A stretch of DNA of 64,000 nt from Melitaea cinxia (lineage: Eukaryota > Arthropoda > Insecta > Lepidoptera > Nymphalidae). Location: positions 11,367,210-11,431,209 of the forward strand of contig NC_059398.1 of assembly GCF_905220565.1 (NCBI RefSeq), given 5' to 3'. A model generated the notes under the pieces. That model saw only the letters and a program-made list of their open reading frames with translations, was not told the origin of the DNA and made no database searches. Position 1 is the stretch's first letter, and each line of letters begins with the position of its first letter. A program made the translations under genes and the position numbers. Below are positions 10,327 to 23,039 of this stretch, in pieces.

Positions 10327-11127
10327 ATCGATACTTATATTTGGGAAATGAGTGTTTTTTTATAGGTTCAGTGTGAGTTGGCAGCACTGCTTTTTTGATA
10401 ATCCAATTAACAGCCGATAGTTGTTTTTTGTTTAGTTTGATTTGACATTTCAGTATGAGTCACCTAATAATAAACGATCACTGTAGCTTATAGACGCACA
10501 CCTGACACCAGAAGCATAGCAAACTTGTTGCCGACTTACCCCCAATTCCCCCAGGAGCTCCAGTCACATTACTCACCCCAGGAGTCCTTCCAGCATATGG
10601 ATACTAATGCTTTCGCTACTTTAAATATTGAAAATAACTAAAATCGTTACGTGGTGTTATTCATACGGTCTACTGATTAATCCAAATAAAACTCAAGTCC
10701 CTATTGTTGGCAACTCATATCTGCTATCCAAAAATTAGGTTTAAGTTATCTGGATAGATCTATCTGGATCCAGATAGCCCACATATAGCCCATATAAAAA
10801 CAGATAATAATAATCGTATGAAAATTGTATGAAAACTTTGGAATCCCTGTTTCAAACACACAATAGTTTACAATAACTTCAAATGCAATCATCGTTTTTT
10901 ATTTGGAACTTTCAGCAAGGTTGCCTCTTTGTCGCTCAAGTTCGTATAATTCCCTCACTACTAAAGTGATCAAACTGGTATTCCCTGCCTACTAATATCC
11001 GTCACGCTGAGTCTATAATAATCTTCTTACATTATCTTAAATATATGATCTATTGGTATATTGTTTCTATTTATATGTTTTTATTTCGGGAGATGAAGAT
11101 AATACCTAGAACAATGTCGCGTATTTT
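10327..11127. other. Unassigned, probable repeat fragment near 10480-10620
   Basis: Around 10480-10620 there is a GC-richer segment (CCCCAATTCCCCCAGGAGCT, GTCACATTACTCACC) resembling sequence I associate with dispersed lepidopteran repeats, without defined ends. The rest is AT-rich with nothing recognised. Confidence 0.3.
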
Positions 11128-11832
11128 TATAAGATAACTTAGGACATGCAGCTTGTAAGAGACGTACTGGTAATTTCTTAACTGATAATTTAAAGGAGGT
11201 CACAGAAAATATTTATTTACGGATGAGAGAATTTTTACAATTAAGCAATATTTTAACAAACAAAATTACCGTATTTATGCTCAAAGCTCTAAGGCAGCTT
11301 CCCAATTAGTCAAGAGAGTACAACGTGGACGTTATCCGACTTTAGTGATGGTTTGGTGGGGTGTTAGCTATAAAGCAGTGACTTAGCCATTTTTTGTGAA
11401 AAAGGTATCAAAACATCGGGACAAACTGTATCAAGATACCATTCTTGAGAAGGTAGCTAAGCCCCTTAACAACGTCATGTTCAATAACCAAGAATGGTCC
11501 TTTCAGCAAGGCTCGGCGCCGGATCATAAAGCTTGATCCCAACCCAACCTAGTCTTGGTTAGCAACCAACGTTTCGGACTTCGTCAGAGCTGAAGACTGG
11601 CGTCATCTAGTACCGATTTTAATCCGCTGGTTTATGATTTATGGTTAGTTTTAGAGAGTATGTTTGCTTTGGCATTTGCATGGCATTTTGCCATGAATAT
11701 TTGGAGTCCCTAAAACAATTCATACCATTGTCAGTGGAGAATTTTCCCGTGGAAAGAGTGCGTGCTTCTACGCACAGCTGGCCTCAACGTTTAAAGGACT
11801 GTATTGCAGCCAACGAAGACCACTTCGAATAA
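11128..11832 (+). pseudogene. Tc1/mariner-superfamily transposase remnant
   Basis: Scattered in-phase blocks of a transposase are readable: RRTGNFLTDNLKE, LFTDERIFTIKQYFNKQNYR (first catalytic Asp in FTDE), VMVWWGVSYKAVT then a stop, YQDTILEKVAKPLNN, NNQEWSFQQGSAP, then a TGA. A C-terminal block follows (SSTDFNPL-YDLW, VENFPVERVRASTHSWPQRLKDCIAAN). The motif usually read QQDSAP has Gly for the second catalytic Asp, and the frame breaks repeatedly, so it is inactive. The stop at 11830-11832 is probably the original one. Terminal inverted repeats were not located. Confidence 0.85.
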
Positions 11833-12145
11833 GCTTTATATATTTTTAATGGTTTTGTATTAACGTATTAAACTAATATACTGTAATAGTAATAAATGGT
11901 ACGTGTAATAGATTTTTTAGTTCTTTGTAACAATAGTTAGGACAAGACTATGTATAACTATGTTTAGTATTTTAAGTTGACTTCACTCTGTATAATAAAC
12001 TTGCATTGTTATTTGCACACTCTTCCTGGCACATTTTTCTTAAACTACTTTCATTAAAGGTTGCATGCAAGAAATCGCTTTACCCGATAAGGACGCCTTT
12101 GCATACATATTTGTTTGTTTTAGTCCAAATTTATATATACTTATT
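11833..12145. other. AT-rich flank of the transposase relic
   Basis: Probably includes the 3' non-coding end of the Tc1/mariner relic. No terminal repeat, gene or regulatory site was recognised. Confidence 0.35.
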
Positions 12146-12157
12146 ATGTATTATCTC

Positions 12158-12503
12158 TATCTAGTACTGTGTGGCTACGGTACTAAAGAATTTAGCCACC
12201 CCCCTCTCTTCCCGTGGGTGTCGTAAGAGGCGACTAAGGGATAACACAGTTCCGTTACCATCTTGGAACTTAAAAAGCCGACCGGTGGCGGGATAACCAT
12301 CGAACTGCTGGCTTTGAAATACACAGGCCGAAGACGGGTAGCAGCGTCTTCGGTGCGACAAAGCCAGTACTGCGGTCACCAATCCGCCTGCCCAGCGTGG
12401 TGACTATGGGCAAAACACATGAGTTCACGTTATTTTTGGCGTAAACTTATGGAGGCCTATGTCCAGCAGTGGACTGTATAGGCTGTAATGATGATGATGA
12501 ATG
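12158..12503 (+). mobile_element. RTE-derived deletion element (copy C), with TSD
   Basis: A full short form: leader from TATCTAGTACTGTGTGGC through the CCGAAGACG/CGTCTTCGG hairpin, joined to the RTE 3' end and an ATG/GAT tail. A 12-bp duplication ATGTATTATCTC (12146-12157 and 12504-12515) flanks it. It starts slightly further 5' than copy A. Confidence 0.85.
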
Positions 12504-12591
12504 ATGTATTATCTCGTAATCGTTTGTACCTAATGTTTCTAGATTGTACATTTTTGTGTTCAATAAAGTTATAATAAGTAAAGAAAATAGC

Positions 12592-12907
12592 TGTGTGGCT
12601 ACGGCAGTAAATAATATTAATAATTATTTCAGTGAGTGTCGGAAGAGGCGACTAAGGGATAATACAGTTCCACTACCACCTTGGAACTTAAAAAGCCAAC
12701 CGATGGCGGGATAACCATCCAACTGCTGGCTTTGAAATACACAGGCCGAAAACGGGCAGCAGCGTCTTCGGTGTGACAAAGCCAGCCTGCGGTCATCAAT
12801 CCGCCTACACAGCGTGGTGACAATGGGCAACACACATGAGTTCACGCTATGTTTGGCGCGAACTTGTGGAGGCCTATGTTCAGCAGTGTACTGCGATAGC
12901 CTGAAGT
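12592..12907 (+). mobile_element. RTE-derived deletion element (copy D)
   Basis: Same leader-plus-3'-end structure as copies A and C, but the stretch after CTGTGTGGCTACGG is replaced by AT-rich sequence, removing the first small hairpin. The downstream stems are kept. It ends AGCCTGAAGTGATGA; no clear target duplication was found. Confidence 0.75.
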
Positions 12908-13237
12908 GATGAAATAAATAAACTACATTGGTTTTAGAAGCAGACTACCTATTTATATTTATAGAGATAAAGTGTAGCTATAGATATGCCCCGTAGCTAA
13001 GTTTTCGTTGTAAATAATAATAAATAGTTAAGTATTACTTTTCTTAATAGTACGCCATCTATATTGATCAAAGCGCACCAGTATTAGCAGTGTTTGGGTC
13101 ATTGCGAATCTCACTTTTCACTCAAGGAAGGTATTTTGAAAATATTGTAACAACTTATCTTGATGGAGCTGTGTACATTTTTTTATCAAATTTTATTACT
13201 TTCACTATTTTACGCTTTTTTCTACGTACCTATAATA
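12908..13237. other. Nothing recognised
   Basis: Mildly AT-rich DNA between two mobile elements, with a 66-codon chance frame that resembles nothing known. Confidence 0.4.
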
Positions 13238-13425
13238 TCTTAATATATATAAATCTCGTGTCACAATGTTTGTCCTCAATGGACTCCTAAACTAATAAGC
13301 CGACTTTAATCAAATTTGCACACCGTATGCAGTTTGCTCTAACTTGAAAGATAGGCTATATTTTATTTCGATATATACTCAAGTAAAAAAAAATAAGGCG
13401 GTACGAAGTTCGCCAGGTCGGCTAG
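13238..13425 (+). mobile_element. Helitron, short (188 bp)
   Basis: It starts TCTTAATATATATAAATCTC and ends GGTCGGCTAG. The perfect-stem hairpin GGCG-GTACGAAGTT-CGCC lies just upstream of the CTAG end. It is the same terminal type as the element at 45421-45710. No coding sequence. Confidence 0.82.
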
Positions 13426-13903
13426 TATTTATATAATTTTCAAATAATATTTTACGTAGGCTGTACTTGAAATTGTAGAGTTCGAAATTCACAATTCGAG
13501 TTTTGCCTTAGAAATGACTCCACAGTTCTTTTAAAAAATTAAGCATTTTATGTTTATTAAATGTTGTAATTTTCCTGTAAATCCTATATAAATTTGACTT
13601 GTGATTATTTGCTTTTGAAGCTGGCATGAAATGAGCATCCGATGACGTCATAAAATACGCATTCCACATAAAGGCCCAAGTAGACCCGATCAAGTCTCAA
13701 GCAAATATTGTTACTAACTTACGATCGTACATACTTACATAAGAGATACATATATGTATAAATTGATGAACTTTCTTTCAGTCAATTTAAATTAAACGTT
13801 ACAATAAGTAGGTCTCGCTATATGTGTATAATATTATATATATCTCGCTATATGTATAATATTATGTAATGTAAGACATTTTATTGTGGTGATAAGTATA
13901 TTA
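13426..13903. other. AT-rich, small tandem duplication
   Basis: At about 13814-13868 a roughly 30-bp motif (CTCGCTATATGTRTATAATA) is tandemly duplicated. Otherwise nothing was seen. Confidence 0.4.
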
Positions 13904-13916
13904 ATGTGTCCTACAT

Positions 13917-14051
13917 CATCATTACAGCCTATACAGTCCACTGCTGGACATAGGCCTCCACAAGTTTACGCCAAAAATAACGTGAACTCATGTGTTTTGC
14001 CCGTAGTCACCACGCTGGGCAGGCGGGTTGGTGACCGATGCATCCTACCCG
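13917..14051 (-). mobile_element. RTE-derived 3'-end insertion (copy E), with TSD
   Basis: A minus-strand, 5'-truncated copy starting within the leader near GGTTGGTGACC and ending with the (GAT)n-type tail on the left. It is flanked by the exact 13-bp duplication ATGTGTCCTACAT (13904-13916 and 14052-14064). Confidence 0.85.
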
Positions 14052-14269
14052 ATGTGTCCTACATACCTACATTTAATTAAATATTTATTTTAATCAATTA
14101 ATTAATTTCCCAATTTACATAGTTACTTTTCATTACATAGGAGTGTAGTGAAGAGATATCAAACATCTATATTTTCTATTTGTCGCGCAAATTTTACACG
14201 TGTCATATCTAGATCGGAGCAAGAAAGTAAAAGAATCTTCAAAGGAGAATTCTTAGTACCTAGTTAAGG

Positions 14270-14808
14270 ATGTTCGATGTGGAAAGGAGGCGTCGTCGGT
14301 CAATACTGTAGGTGGCGCGGTGCGAGCGAGGCGCGCAGGCGTGGTCCCCGGCCCCCTGTCCCCGCCGCCGGCCCACTCACGCAACTCGCGAGTCAGCCGC
14401 CGTGCGCTGTGATCGCGTGCGACCGAAGCTTTCGTAGCCGCTCGAGCCATGTGTAATGTTTTCATCACAGAGAGGATCTGTCAGTTAGCTTTCGGAGTCG
14501 ATAACTTGAATCATGAATGAATAAATTATTTTTATAAAACGGTACGTGCTTGCGCGTCGCGTTTGTTTCAAGGGAGGACAGCTTTCGCCAAGTGACTAGT
14601 TTTTCTCGTAAGCTTGTGGCCGTTGACACTGCAGCGTACGGGTCCCGCAGTGTGCAAGTGTGTGGTTGATTAGCGAGCGTAATACGAGGACGTCAGCTGA
14701 GTCGCGTAAACACTAACCTGACCAAGATTAACTGACGAGACGATGGCTATGCCTCCTTCGTAATTTTTGTACTAAAAGCATACTCACAGACTTGAGAACG
14801 ATACCAAC
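14270..14808 (+). promoter_or_regulatory. GC-rich promoter/5'UTR region of the gene starting at 14809
   Basis: This is the most GC- and CpG-rich block of the window (14300-14430 in particular) and directly precedes a likely signal-peptide exon. It lacks recognisable repeats. A TCAGT initiator-like motif occurs at 14481. Minus-strand frames here are open only because of composition. I infer a promoter plus 5'UTR; the start site is not determined. Confidence 0.5.
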
Positions 14809-14839
14809 ATGCGGCGTCTAGTTCTGCTGTTATTGACAG
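14809..14839 (+). CDS. Putative first coding exon encoding a signal peptide start
   Basis: ATG at 14809 opens MRRLVLLLLT, a short basic n-region followed by a Leu-rich core, and runs straight into a consensus donor (ACAG|GTAAGA at 14839/14840), phase 1. An upstream GC-rich leader with no other long repeat and the A-rich ATG context (ACCAACATG) support a real gene start. The mature protein is encoded further downstream, probably beyond a very long intron, so identity is unknown. It could also be a chance ATG upstream of a donor; no downstream exon was confirmed in the window. Confidence 0.5.
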
Positions 14840-15157
14840 GTAAGAATCGCTATAGCTAAAATTGCTTTTCAATAAATTGATATTTTAATATTTGTATATC
14901 ATAATTTGTTCAACATTTATTTTTTTATTTTATTGAATATACCTTTTTTATCAAGAAACTACAGAAGTCGTAAAAATCAGCTTTAATCTCTAATAAATAT
15001 TTTGAATTTGGATGAACCTTAGATCGAAACGATGAAACGTAAGAATACGTATTGTAAAGCTTATGTAGAGACGTAGTTGCGACTAAAACGTTATGATACA
15101 AATTGTTTTAAAGTATAAACATAAACTAAAATGTCTTTAGAAATGTCTTGTTGGATA
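14840..15157. other. Start of the putative long intron
   Basis: AT-rich sequence following the GTAAGA donor; nothing recognised. Confidence 0.4.
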
Positions 15158-15906
15158 ATTGTGTTTGCTCGCAAACGAAAAAAAAACCGACTTCACTTAC
15201 ATCGACGAGTAATACAACGTAGATCGACGAAAACATAGTCAAGTAACTACGCGTTATCAAAGATTACTCAAAAAGTAGTTATCAGATCTCAATAAAATTT
15301 ATATGTGACCACATGACAAACACCAGCTTTCGATTAAATTAAAATTTATTAAAATCGGTACACCCAGTAAAAAGTTATTGCGGATTTTCAAGAAGTGCCC
15401 TCGATTTCTCTGGGATCCCATCATCAGATCCTGGTTTCATTATCGTGGTACTAAACTAAAGATATCTCCTTTCCAACAAAAAAAGAATTATCAAAATCGG
15501 TACACCCAGTAAAAAGTTATTGCGGATTTTCAAGAGTTTCCCTCGATTTCTCTGGGATCCCATCATCAGATCCTGGTTTCCTTATCATGGTACTAAGCTT
15601 GGAATATATCCTTTCCAACAAAAAAAGAATTATCAAAATCGGTACATCCAGTACAAAGTTATGCGGTATAATACAACGTAGGTCGACGAAAAAAGCGTCA
15701 AGTAATAACGCATTATTAGATATAACTCGTAAAAGTAGTTGTTAGATTTCAAATAAATTTAAATGGGACCAATTGACACACACCACATTTCGATTAAAAA
15801 AAAATTGTCGAAATCGGTCCACACGGGCAAAAATTCTGATGTAACATACATAAAAAAAAAACAGTCGAATTGAGAGCCTCCTCCTTTTTTGGAAGTCGGT
15901 TAAAAA
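15158..15906 (+). repeat. Dispersed repeat with 142-bp internal units (copy 2, three units)
   Basis: Second copy of the family at 3051-3655 with the same ends. AACCGACTTC near the start is the inverse of GAAGTCGGTT near the end. The internal unit occurs three times (AAATCGGTACA at 15352, 15494 and 15636, period 142) against two in copy 1, which accounts for the length difference of about 144 bp. Confidence 0.78.
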
Positions 15907-16910
15907 TAAAGGTAAAAAATGATAAGAAACTTCAATTAATGACTGTTCTAATCACGAAAGCAGCTATAGTAAAACTGGGCCTCCAGTTTCTGTAAACTAA
16001 AACTTTTATAACATAAAAAGTAACATAATACAATGTTTTATATTCTAAATTTTAATAATTACATTTAAAAAATAAAGTAATAAATAAAATAACGTTGTTT
16101 AAAAAAAAATCGCTTTTACAGAAAAAATACACATTTAGTACCTATTATATATACATATTATTTACCACATATCCATTACCTATTACATTTAATCATAACA
16201 AATTAATGGTAAAAATTAAACGTTTAACACCTAAAACTTTAAAGAATTTCAATTTTAAACCAAAATTCCAAGGTGAACTAAAAAACCTTAACAGTTTGAC
16301 GACAGGTGCTAAGTGCAGGTAGACTAAAGAGGATTGTTTGGTTGTAATTTAAAAAAATACGCCTACCACATGGCTGGATGTTTTAGCCTTTTGTGTTACT
16401 TTTATGAATGAGATTTAAAAATATTTGTCTGTATAAAAAATACTGGGCAGTAAGATCGCAGAATTATGTACCTTTAAAATAAAAAGATTACTGACCTTAT
16501 TACTTGCTTTACAAAGTATTTAATATTCCGTAAAAAAATATTTCTGGTTCAAACAGCATGATAAGTCTCAAAGTCTTTTTCTTGAGAAAGTTACGAAAAA
16601 TTTTCCCCTTTGGTTAGCGCCCTCATCAATCATTTTATATTTTGACATCGTTTTATTTAGAGCTGAAGAGGAAACTTAAACGTATGCAGCGCTATATACA
16701 TACGTACATAATAAAATGTACATGGATGTAGATACATATTTTCATACGAGAAAGACAAAAGAAATTAAATAAATATATCTCGTCATGTCGGAACTCCAGA
16801 ACAGAGCATTTCAAATCACTCGGCAGCCTTAGAATGACAATTTATTTCTTATTCAGATTTTAAGTAGGTATCTGATATGTATATGTACACCTGATAGCGA
16901 TCGTTACTCA
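15907..16910. other. AT-rich, nothing recognised
   Basis: No gene or repeat boundary seen; a 75-codon Lys/Asn-rich frame near 16095-16322 is typical of chance frames in AT-rich DNA. Confidence 0.45.
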
Positions 16911-17031
16911 TAGTAGGGAGTATATCCGCCAACCCACATTGGAGTAGCGTGGTGGATTAAGCTCTGATACTTCTCCTACACGGGGAAAGAGGCCTATGTT
17001 CAACCGTGGCATATTACAGGCTGAAGCGTAT
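16911..17031 (+). mobile_element. SINE 3' tail fragment (Metulj-like)
   Basis: A plus-strand copy of the SINE 3' region (CATAGTAGGGAGTATATCCG, GTGGTGGATTAAGC, GGAAAGAGGCCTATGTTCAA, ending TTACAGGCTGAAGCG). The tRNA head is missing. The last about 45 bp resemble the RTE 3' end. Confidence 0.72.
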
Positions 17032-19764
17032 TTGATATGTAGAGCGCATAACCACTCGGAAACAACGATAATGGAGATATATTTTTAAGCAATCTGCACG
17101 ATAGAATAATAGCAAATAACTTTAGTTTTGTTTTTAGTTAGTCGAAGAAGTGAAGAGAGACGGAAAAGAACTTTACTTACCTACTACTGTGTAATTGTGT
17201 TATGGTAATGAATCCTTAAATTAGTAAAATTCAGATTAAGGACTTGAAAACCAAGAAAGATTTTCTTGCATTTTTGTATCTTTTTGACATTCCATCGATA
17301 TCATCGTCCTTTACTGATTATTTTTTGTTAAAAAAATTGAAAATCAAAAGGTTTTAACGCTTTAAAAACACGCAGAGTCAGATGAATATAACGAACTGTA
17401 CAAAAAATTAACTAGTCGTTTCGCAATACAAATTACTAGCAAATTCTTAAAGAATGAAAATGAAACACTCAACATAGGTATGTACATACATATAACGTAT
17501 ACTTAGTTTTCAACTTATGCTTATAGCGTCTAACAGGCGGTGTGTTGAGGCGAGATACATAGAACCCGGCTTGCAACTGCCACTTTTTTCTCATCTTAAA
17601 AGGCGGATGCTTGACGCACCTGGCCTCTAATATTTTTTTCTCTCAGAAGATCTGTGAACATAAAGTTTTATTTCAAAATGCTTGCATAGATTTATTTCCA
17701 CTAGAACTTGTATTTTAGAGTATGTATAACACATAAACACATATTATAATAGGTAATTTATAAAATGAGATTGATTAAAATCGGCAAATCGTAGAGATAT
17801 ATGTTTAATTCCGGATAAAAATAACGTTTCCTGTGCTAGAACCTTGCAAATTTGCAAATTTTATCTATTACAACTGCAGTCATTGTAATTAAGTAATAGG
17901 AATCCGTCGTCAGTCTCTGGGTATGGAACTTTAAAAACGATATCCAAATGTTCCCACAACCGGTTCATTAAATTCCCATCGACTTATTGTCAGTGCTTAA
18001 TTCTAAGCTCCTCACAGCGATATTAAGTTTATCCTCCAACGATACTTGACATAACTTCATTGTTAATAGTGTTGATAAATTTATGTTTGTGTCTACCATA
18101 AGTAGTAAATAGGTTGCTATTTTATGGGTAATGCATAATATATATAAGATATGCAACTAAATAGAACGTTTAATTAAAATTTATTTCAAATAAACAAACT
18201 TTGGTACGTCCTATAATTTATGACCTTGGAATTCTCGGTATTTCGTTATTTTTGTCAGTTAGTCTATTTTGGTGTGCTGACAGTAAGCATACAGAATGGT
18301 TTAGGGAAGCGATAAGTAGTCGGGGCGCCAGCTTTCATCTGTGTTGTAGTGTGTGCTTGCACGCGTCAGATTGCGCCAACGCATATTAAGCAGAGTACAG
18401 ATTGGCGATAGAAAGTAATTTTTTCACCCTGCAATCTTATCTTATATTGAAAATTTAAATTATTAATACATGTTCTAATAAAACATAAACTGGATAAAAA
18501 CATACATTCTATGTTTTATATTATTAAATGGTTTTCTTTAATAACTACATTTAAAAATTTCTAGTAGGTTTCTATGACAAGTCTAATAAGTTTTCGACAT
18601 TTTCTTATTGATTCTATGGGTACATAGCTTTACCCGAAAAGATCAAGGGTCTTGGTCGCAAATGGTAGTGACATTTACTGCTTCATTCTTGCTCTCTTTC
18701 GTTCATGGGTGATGTGCCGACCGAATGCCTTTATCTTTGCAGATAACCTATTTATTTATTGCTCTTCTTGTGAATATCGTTAAATGTTCGTAATTTATGG
18801 GTGTAACCCACATTTAACAATTTTAGACCGAACATTTAACGAAGAATAATAATAATTAGTGTGTTATATTGCCAAAATGTATCTGAATAGGTCTGGATCA
18901 ATAAGGTTTACCGTATATTTTACTTGGTGTTAAGACATTTTAAAGGTAGCAATATATCTTCTCTAAATAAACTACAAAGTATTCTACGCAAACGAGATTT
19001 CCCAGGTGCAAATGAATCTTATTTAATTTTCCCCGACAGCCTGAAATAATCCGGATTGTGTTACATATTACCTACACAACTTCTCTCATTCCTTCTTCAC
19101 ATTATACAGAAGCTTAATGTAAAAAATTGCGTTCACAATTTTATGTTTATGATTTTATTTGCAAACAAATTACTGACATGAATCACTTTCTTTTGGCTAG
19201 GTTTAGTTTTTAAGATAATTTGTTAAAATATTTGTATTTATTAATGAAAAGATCGCTATCTTCTAAGATAGAATAAGATATTCATAGCGAATTAAGTTAT
19301 ATTTGTTCATAGGAGAACAAGCCTAGAGACATAAATAGTAAGTGTAAATAGTGTGTGTATCAAAACGACGTTGAATAACGAAAAATTGATCCAATTTAAT
19401 TTGTTATCATTTTTATTTTTATCCTAATCTTAATATATTCCAACCCCTAAGTAACTTATACTGATATATGAATTATTTTTGGGTTTTCTTATTCAGCTTT
19501 TCCAAGTCCCTTTTTTAGTGTCGACGCCGTCGTCGTAAACCAATTAATTAGAAGTATCAGAAATACATTTCTTTACAAAAGTTCTGTTTGAGCCTGACGG
19601 TTCTGCCACAATTTTTACTAAAGAATGAACCATTCGATTGAGCTTAATTACCTAAAGATTTACCCGACGGATTAAAATTACTACGCCGGTTGAAAGGGGA
19701 AACGATTTAACTAAAAAGAACTTTCAACCATGGGTTTAAATTGTCTCATATACAGGTTGAATCT
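17032..19764. other. Non-coding, one perfect 13-bp inverted repeat
   Basis: No supported gene. At 18778-18841 the sequence CGTTAAATGTTCG is followed 38 bp later by its exact inverse complement; it could form a hairpin or be a small foldback element. The rest is AT-rich without recognised structure. Confidence 0.45.
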
Positions 19765-19885
19765 ATGGCAGCTTAAAAAAATAAAAATAAATACCGCCGA
19801 AATGTATATGTGTGCATAATTTCCGAACGACTGCACTGAATTGTTTTGTGATATATGGTGGTACGAAGTTCGCTGCGTCATCTAG
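19765..19885 (+). mobile_element. Decayed Helitron 3' end
   Basis: The motif GGTACGAAGTTCGC followed by GCGTCATCTAG at 19885 matches the hairpin and terminus of the 13238 and 45421 elements. The 5' part is degraded and its start is approximate. Confidence 0.55.
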
Positions 19886-22199
19886 TACGCATATGAATTT
19901 AATCAAATTCAAGTGCTTCGAGCTGTCACTCTGGAACACTACGTGTCCAAATTAGTCGAAACATCAAGTGACGCGAGGGTTAATGAAGTTATGAAACCTG
20001 TAACGCAAATTAATATTATAAACGTATTTTTAAGGACAAATTTGTTTATTTTTTGGTAAAATTATTTCATAATGTGTATACTGAAACAACTATGGAAAAA
20101 ATGAAAAAAATTAAAATATACATATTTACAATTCACAACTTAAGAACTAAATATTTAAAGATAGTTATGGTATAAATCATGTCCGTGTGGAATAAAATGC
20201 ACCAGCCCTCTTGTCACAAGTGTAGACAATACAGCAAGTATTGTTAAAAAAAATTAATTAGAAATTGTTTTTTGGTTGAGTAGTATTTATTTTAAGCGGC
20301 TTCGTAAACGCTCATTTTACTAGTCAATTGAGATACTTCAGAAGCTTTTACGGACTCTACTTTACATATTTCGCATAAAAGATTTTTCAAAAGCTTAGGT
20401 TTAATCTATCTTATGGGGAAAATTGAGTTGCTTTTTTGCGCGTATATAGTATATAAACTAAACAAACTTTTATCTGATTATGTTATATTTTATAACAAAA
20501 TGCTTATTTAACCACAAAGTCGCAAAACCTATATTGCCTACTGAACGAATTATTATAATTTATCGGGTATTAGTATTACAAGTACTGAATAAAATGTATA
20601 TTTTGTTCACATCGACATAAGCCGTTATAATTCGTGGTATTGGTTTTGAATTTTTTTATTTTAGGTAATAAAAAACGAGAAACTAAAATTGAATACGACA
20701 GTTTATGATTAATTAAAAGGAAGATAAAAATATGTCTATACAATATATTGTAGTTATTATTTATAAATTTGTTATCAGCTGCTTTATTAATAAAATTCCT
20801 TAATTGATTGTATACAATCGTAGTACAATGCATTGTGTAAAATTAGTATTAAATTGTAAAGATTTCATGAACTATCGTTTGAATCGTTTATCGTATGAAG
20901 TATCGTTTACAGTATTTTAATTACAGCAACTAATTAGTTTTTACTTCTACAATTCCATTTTGTAATCGAGTTAATCTCTTAACATCCTATCTCTTTTCAA
21001 TTACGAAGCGTGTGTAGAATGTGAAAAGTATTAAAACGTTTACAGTCAATGTGAAAAATTAGGTTTAAAGTGTTTTTAGTTAATCACCTTTAAAACCAAA
21101 TAACGACCAGTTTTAAGTTCCCCATATTATCTGTTATCTTTCGTAAAACGTACTTTCATAAATAGATAAATAATTATTAATACATGCCTATGCCTATACT
21201 GCCACCTATGCCTTTAAACCGTTCAAGTTGAAGCAATATTGTTTTTACGTAACAAAAGAAGTCGAAAAGAAAGGACAAAGACTGTGTAAATTATGATTAT
21301 CGACCTTGACGGCCCGAGGGCTGCTTTGCAAAGTCGGCACGTGCGCTTAGTAAAACGATAATGATAGAGTAGCTGTAGGGGATTCATAATCAACTGAATA
21401 ACTAATTCAAACCATTGCACTTTACGACTTGCAGAAGCCCTTTTTTGCGGCACCCTTAGCTCTTTTGTGGAAGGGCTCTGGGGCTATGTTTTCATTTGAT
21501 TGTTTAAATAAAATATTTTGAAAGGTCATTAGTACAATAAAATTTTAACAGACATACGAGTACCTTTTTCTTTGTTGCTTTATCTAAACTGACGAGATGT
21601 ATGTATAAATGTGGCGCCATTTTAATTAAACGCGAGACTGACATTGAACTTTATTATAAAGGGTACAGAGTGATTGGCCTGATCGAAGATTTACACTTCT
21701 AAACTATATTTAACGATATGCGACAGCAAATGTATACAAGAGCTTAAAAATGTAATATATTGCGTGTAATTGGGTCAGGGGTGAAGAACGAAGACACAGC
21801 GGGATGGGGAGGATGGTATTCCGCGGTGCGTTAAAATTGGTAGTATTCCAGGCCACGATATTACAACACCACATTTTATGCTGAAAACTTTATGGAAATT
21901 TGACTTACGATCACGACCCCTTTGGCAAAAGATACTTGGCTTCATTTTGCTTTCTCATCTTCTTATATATGTACATCTTACCAATAAGATATTTAACAAA
22001 ATACATTTGTGTTATTCATCAAAATGAAAGCCTTAACTTGGCATGGAATGTGGTGTCGTGTCAATTTAATTTGACCTTTATTTATACAGTACACTAAAAA
22101 AAAATAAACGATAAAATGAGTTTGGGATTAATATTGTATCATAGGAATAGGGGTGGAATGGACAGTAATAAAATTTTATTACAGTTGATCATAAATCTT
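19886..22199. other. Non-coding, nothing recognised
   Basis: AT-rich. A GC-richer spot at about 21300-21350 shows no assignable feature. Confidence 0.45.
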
Positions 22200-22634
22200 T
22201 TTTTTTCATTACCTCACTTGACATCACTGGCCTAGTATCTGGTGTGGGAGACCGAATCCCGATGTTTTGACATACATGCCTGTTGTATTTATGACACACA
22301 GCCCGTCTCTACCGATCTGACATGAGATTTATGAAGTCACCATATGTGCTTAGGCGATCGGATTGCTTTTATGCAATGAGCATCCATGTGTTTTACATTA
22401 TTTAGCAACAGGTTATGAGATTTTTTTAATAGGTATAATCACTAGGAGAAATATTTTAACTATCGTATTTTTGAAGTTTTTTCGGTTTACTCTTAAGAAA
22501 CGATATAAGGCACTTGGTGATCGTGTGAAACAGCTGACACTGACGCTTAGTGACGCCAACAGAGACGTTTTACAACGCTCTTATCTGTTTGTGTAAAATA
22601 TTGGTAAATAAATATAATAAATAAATAAATAATA
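22200..22634 (+). repeat. Possible retroposon with AATA-rich tail
   Basis: A stretch more complex than its flanks (CACTGGCCTAGTATCTGGTG, GGGAGACCGAATCCCGATG) ends in a TAAATAAATAAATAA-type tail at about 22606-22632, as many LINE and SINE copies do. No target duplication or family match was established. Confidence 0.3.
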
Positions 22635-23039
22635 TATTAGAATTTACTGAGCCGACACGAATACCGAGCGTCAATTTGGGTCTTCATTAGAGATTTTTAT
22701 TAAATAATAATTTTAATTTTTATATGTCACGGTAAAAAATTAATACGAATATACCTTATATTGTTTCGTAGTCAAAGGTCGAATGTAAGGAGTAGCTACT
22801 TTTACTTAACTAACCATGTCGATGGTTAATTAGCACGATCAGTCCCACACTCATTAAATTTTGTAATTCAGAACAATTATTACCTATTAGTTATCAATCA
22901 TTTTAACGATATGTCGATGATTAGTGAGTCTGTAGCAAGTTTTCTAAGTTTCAGTTATGTTTCGAGAAACTTAGAAAGAAAAGAGTGACATTTACAATTA
23001 TTTTTACAATTTTTTTAAAATATACAGCATTCAATAATC
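22635..23039. other. Nothing recognised
   Basis: AT-rich sequence without a supported feature. Confidence 0.4.

Noticed and set aside
14253..14468. Arg/Ala-rich 71-codon minus frame
   Set aside because: It lies antisense in the GC-rich leader of the putative gene at 14809; open only because of high GC content, with no motif or splice context.
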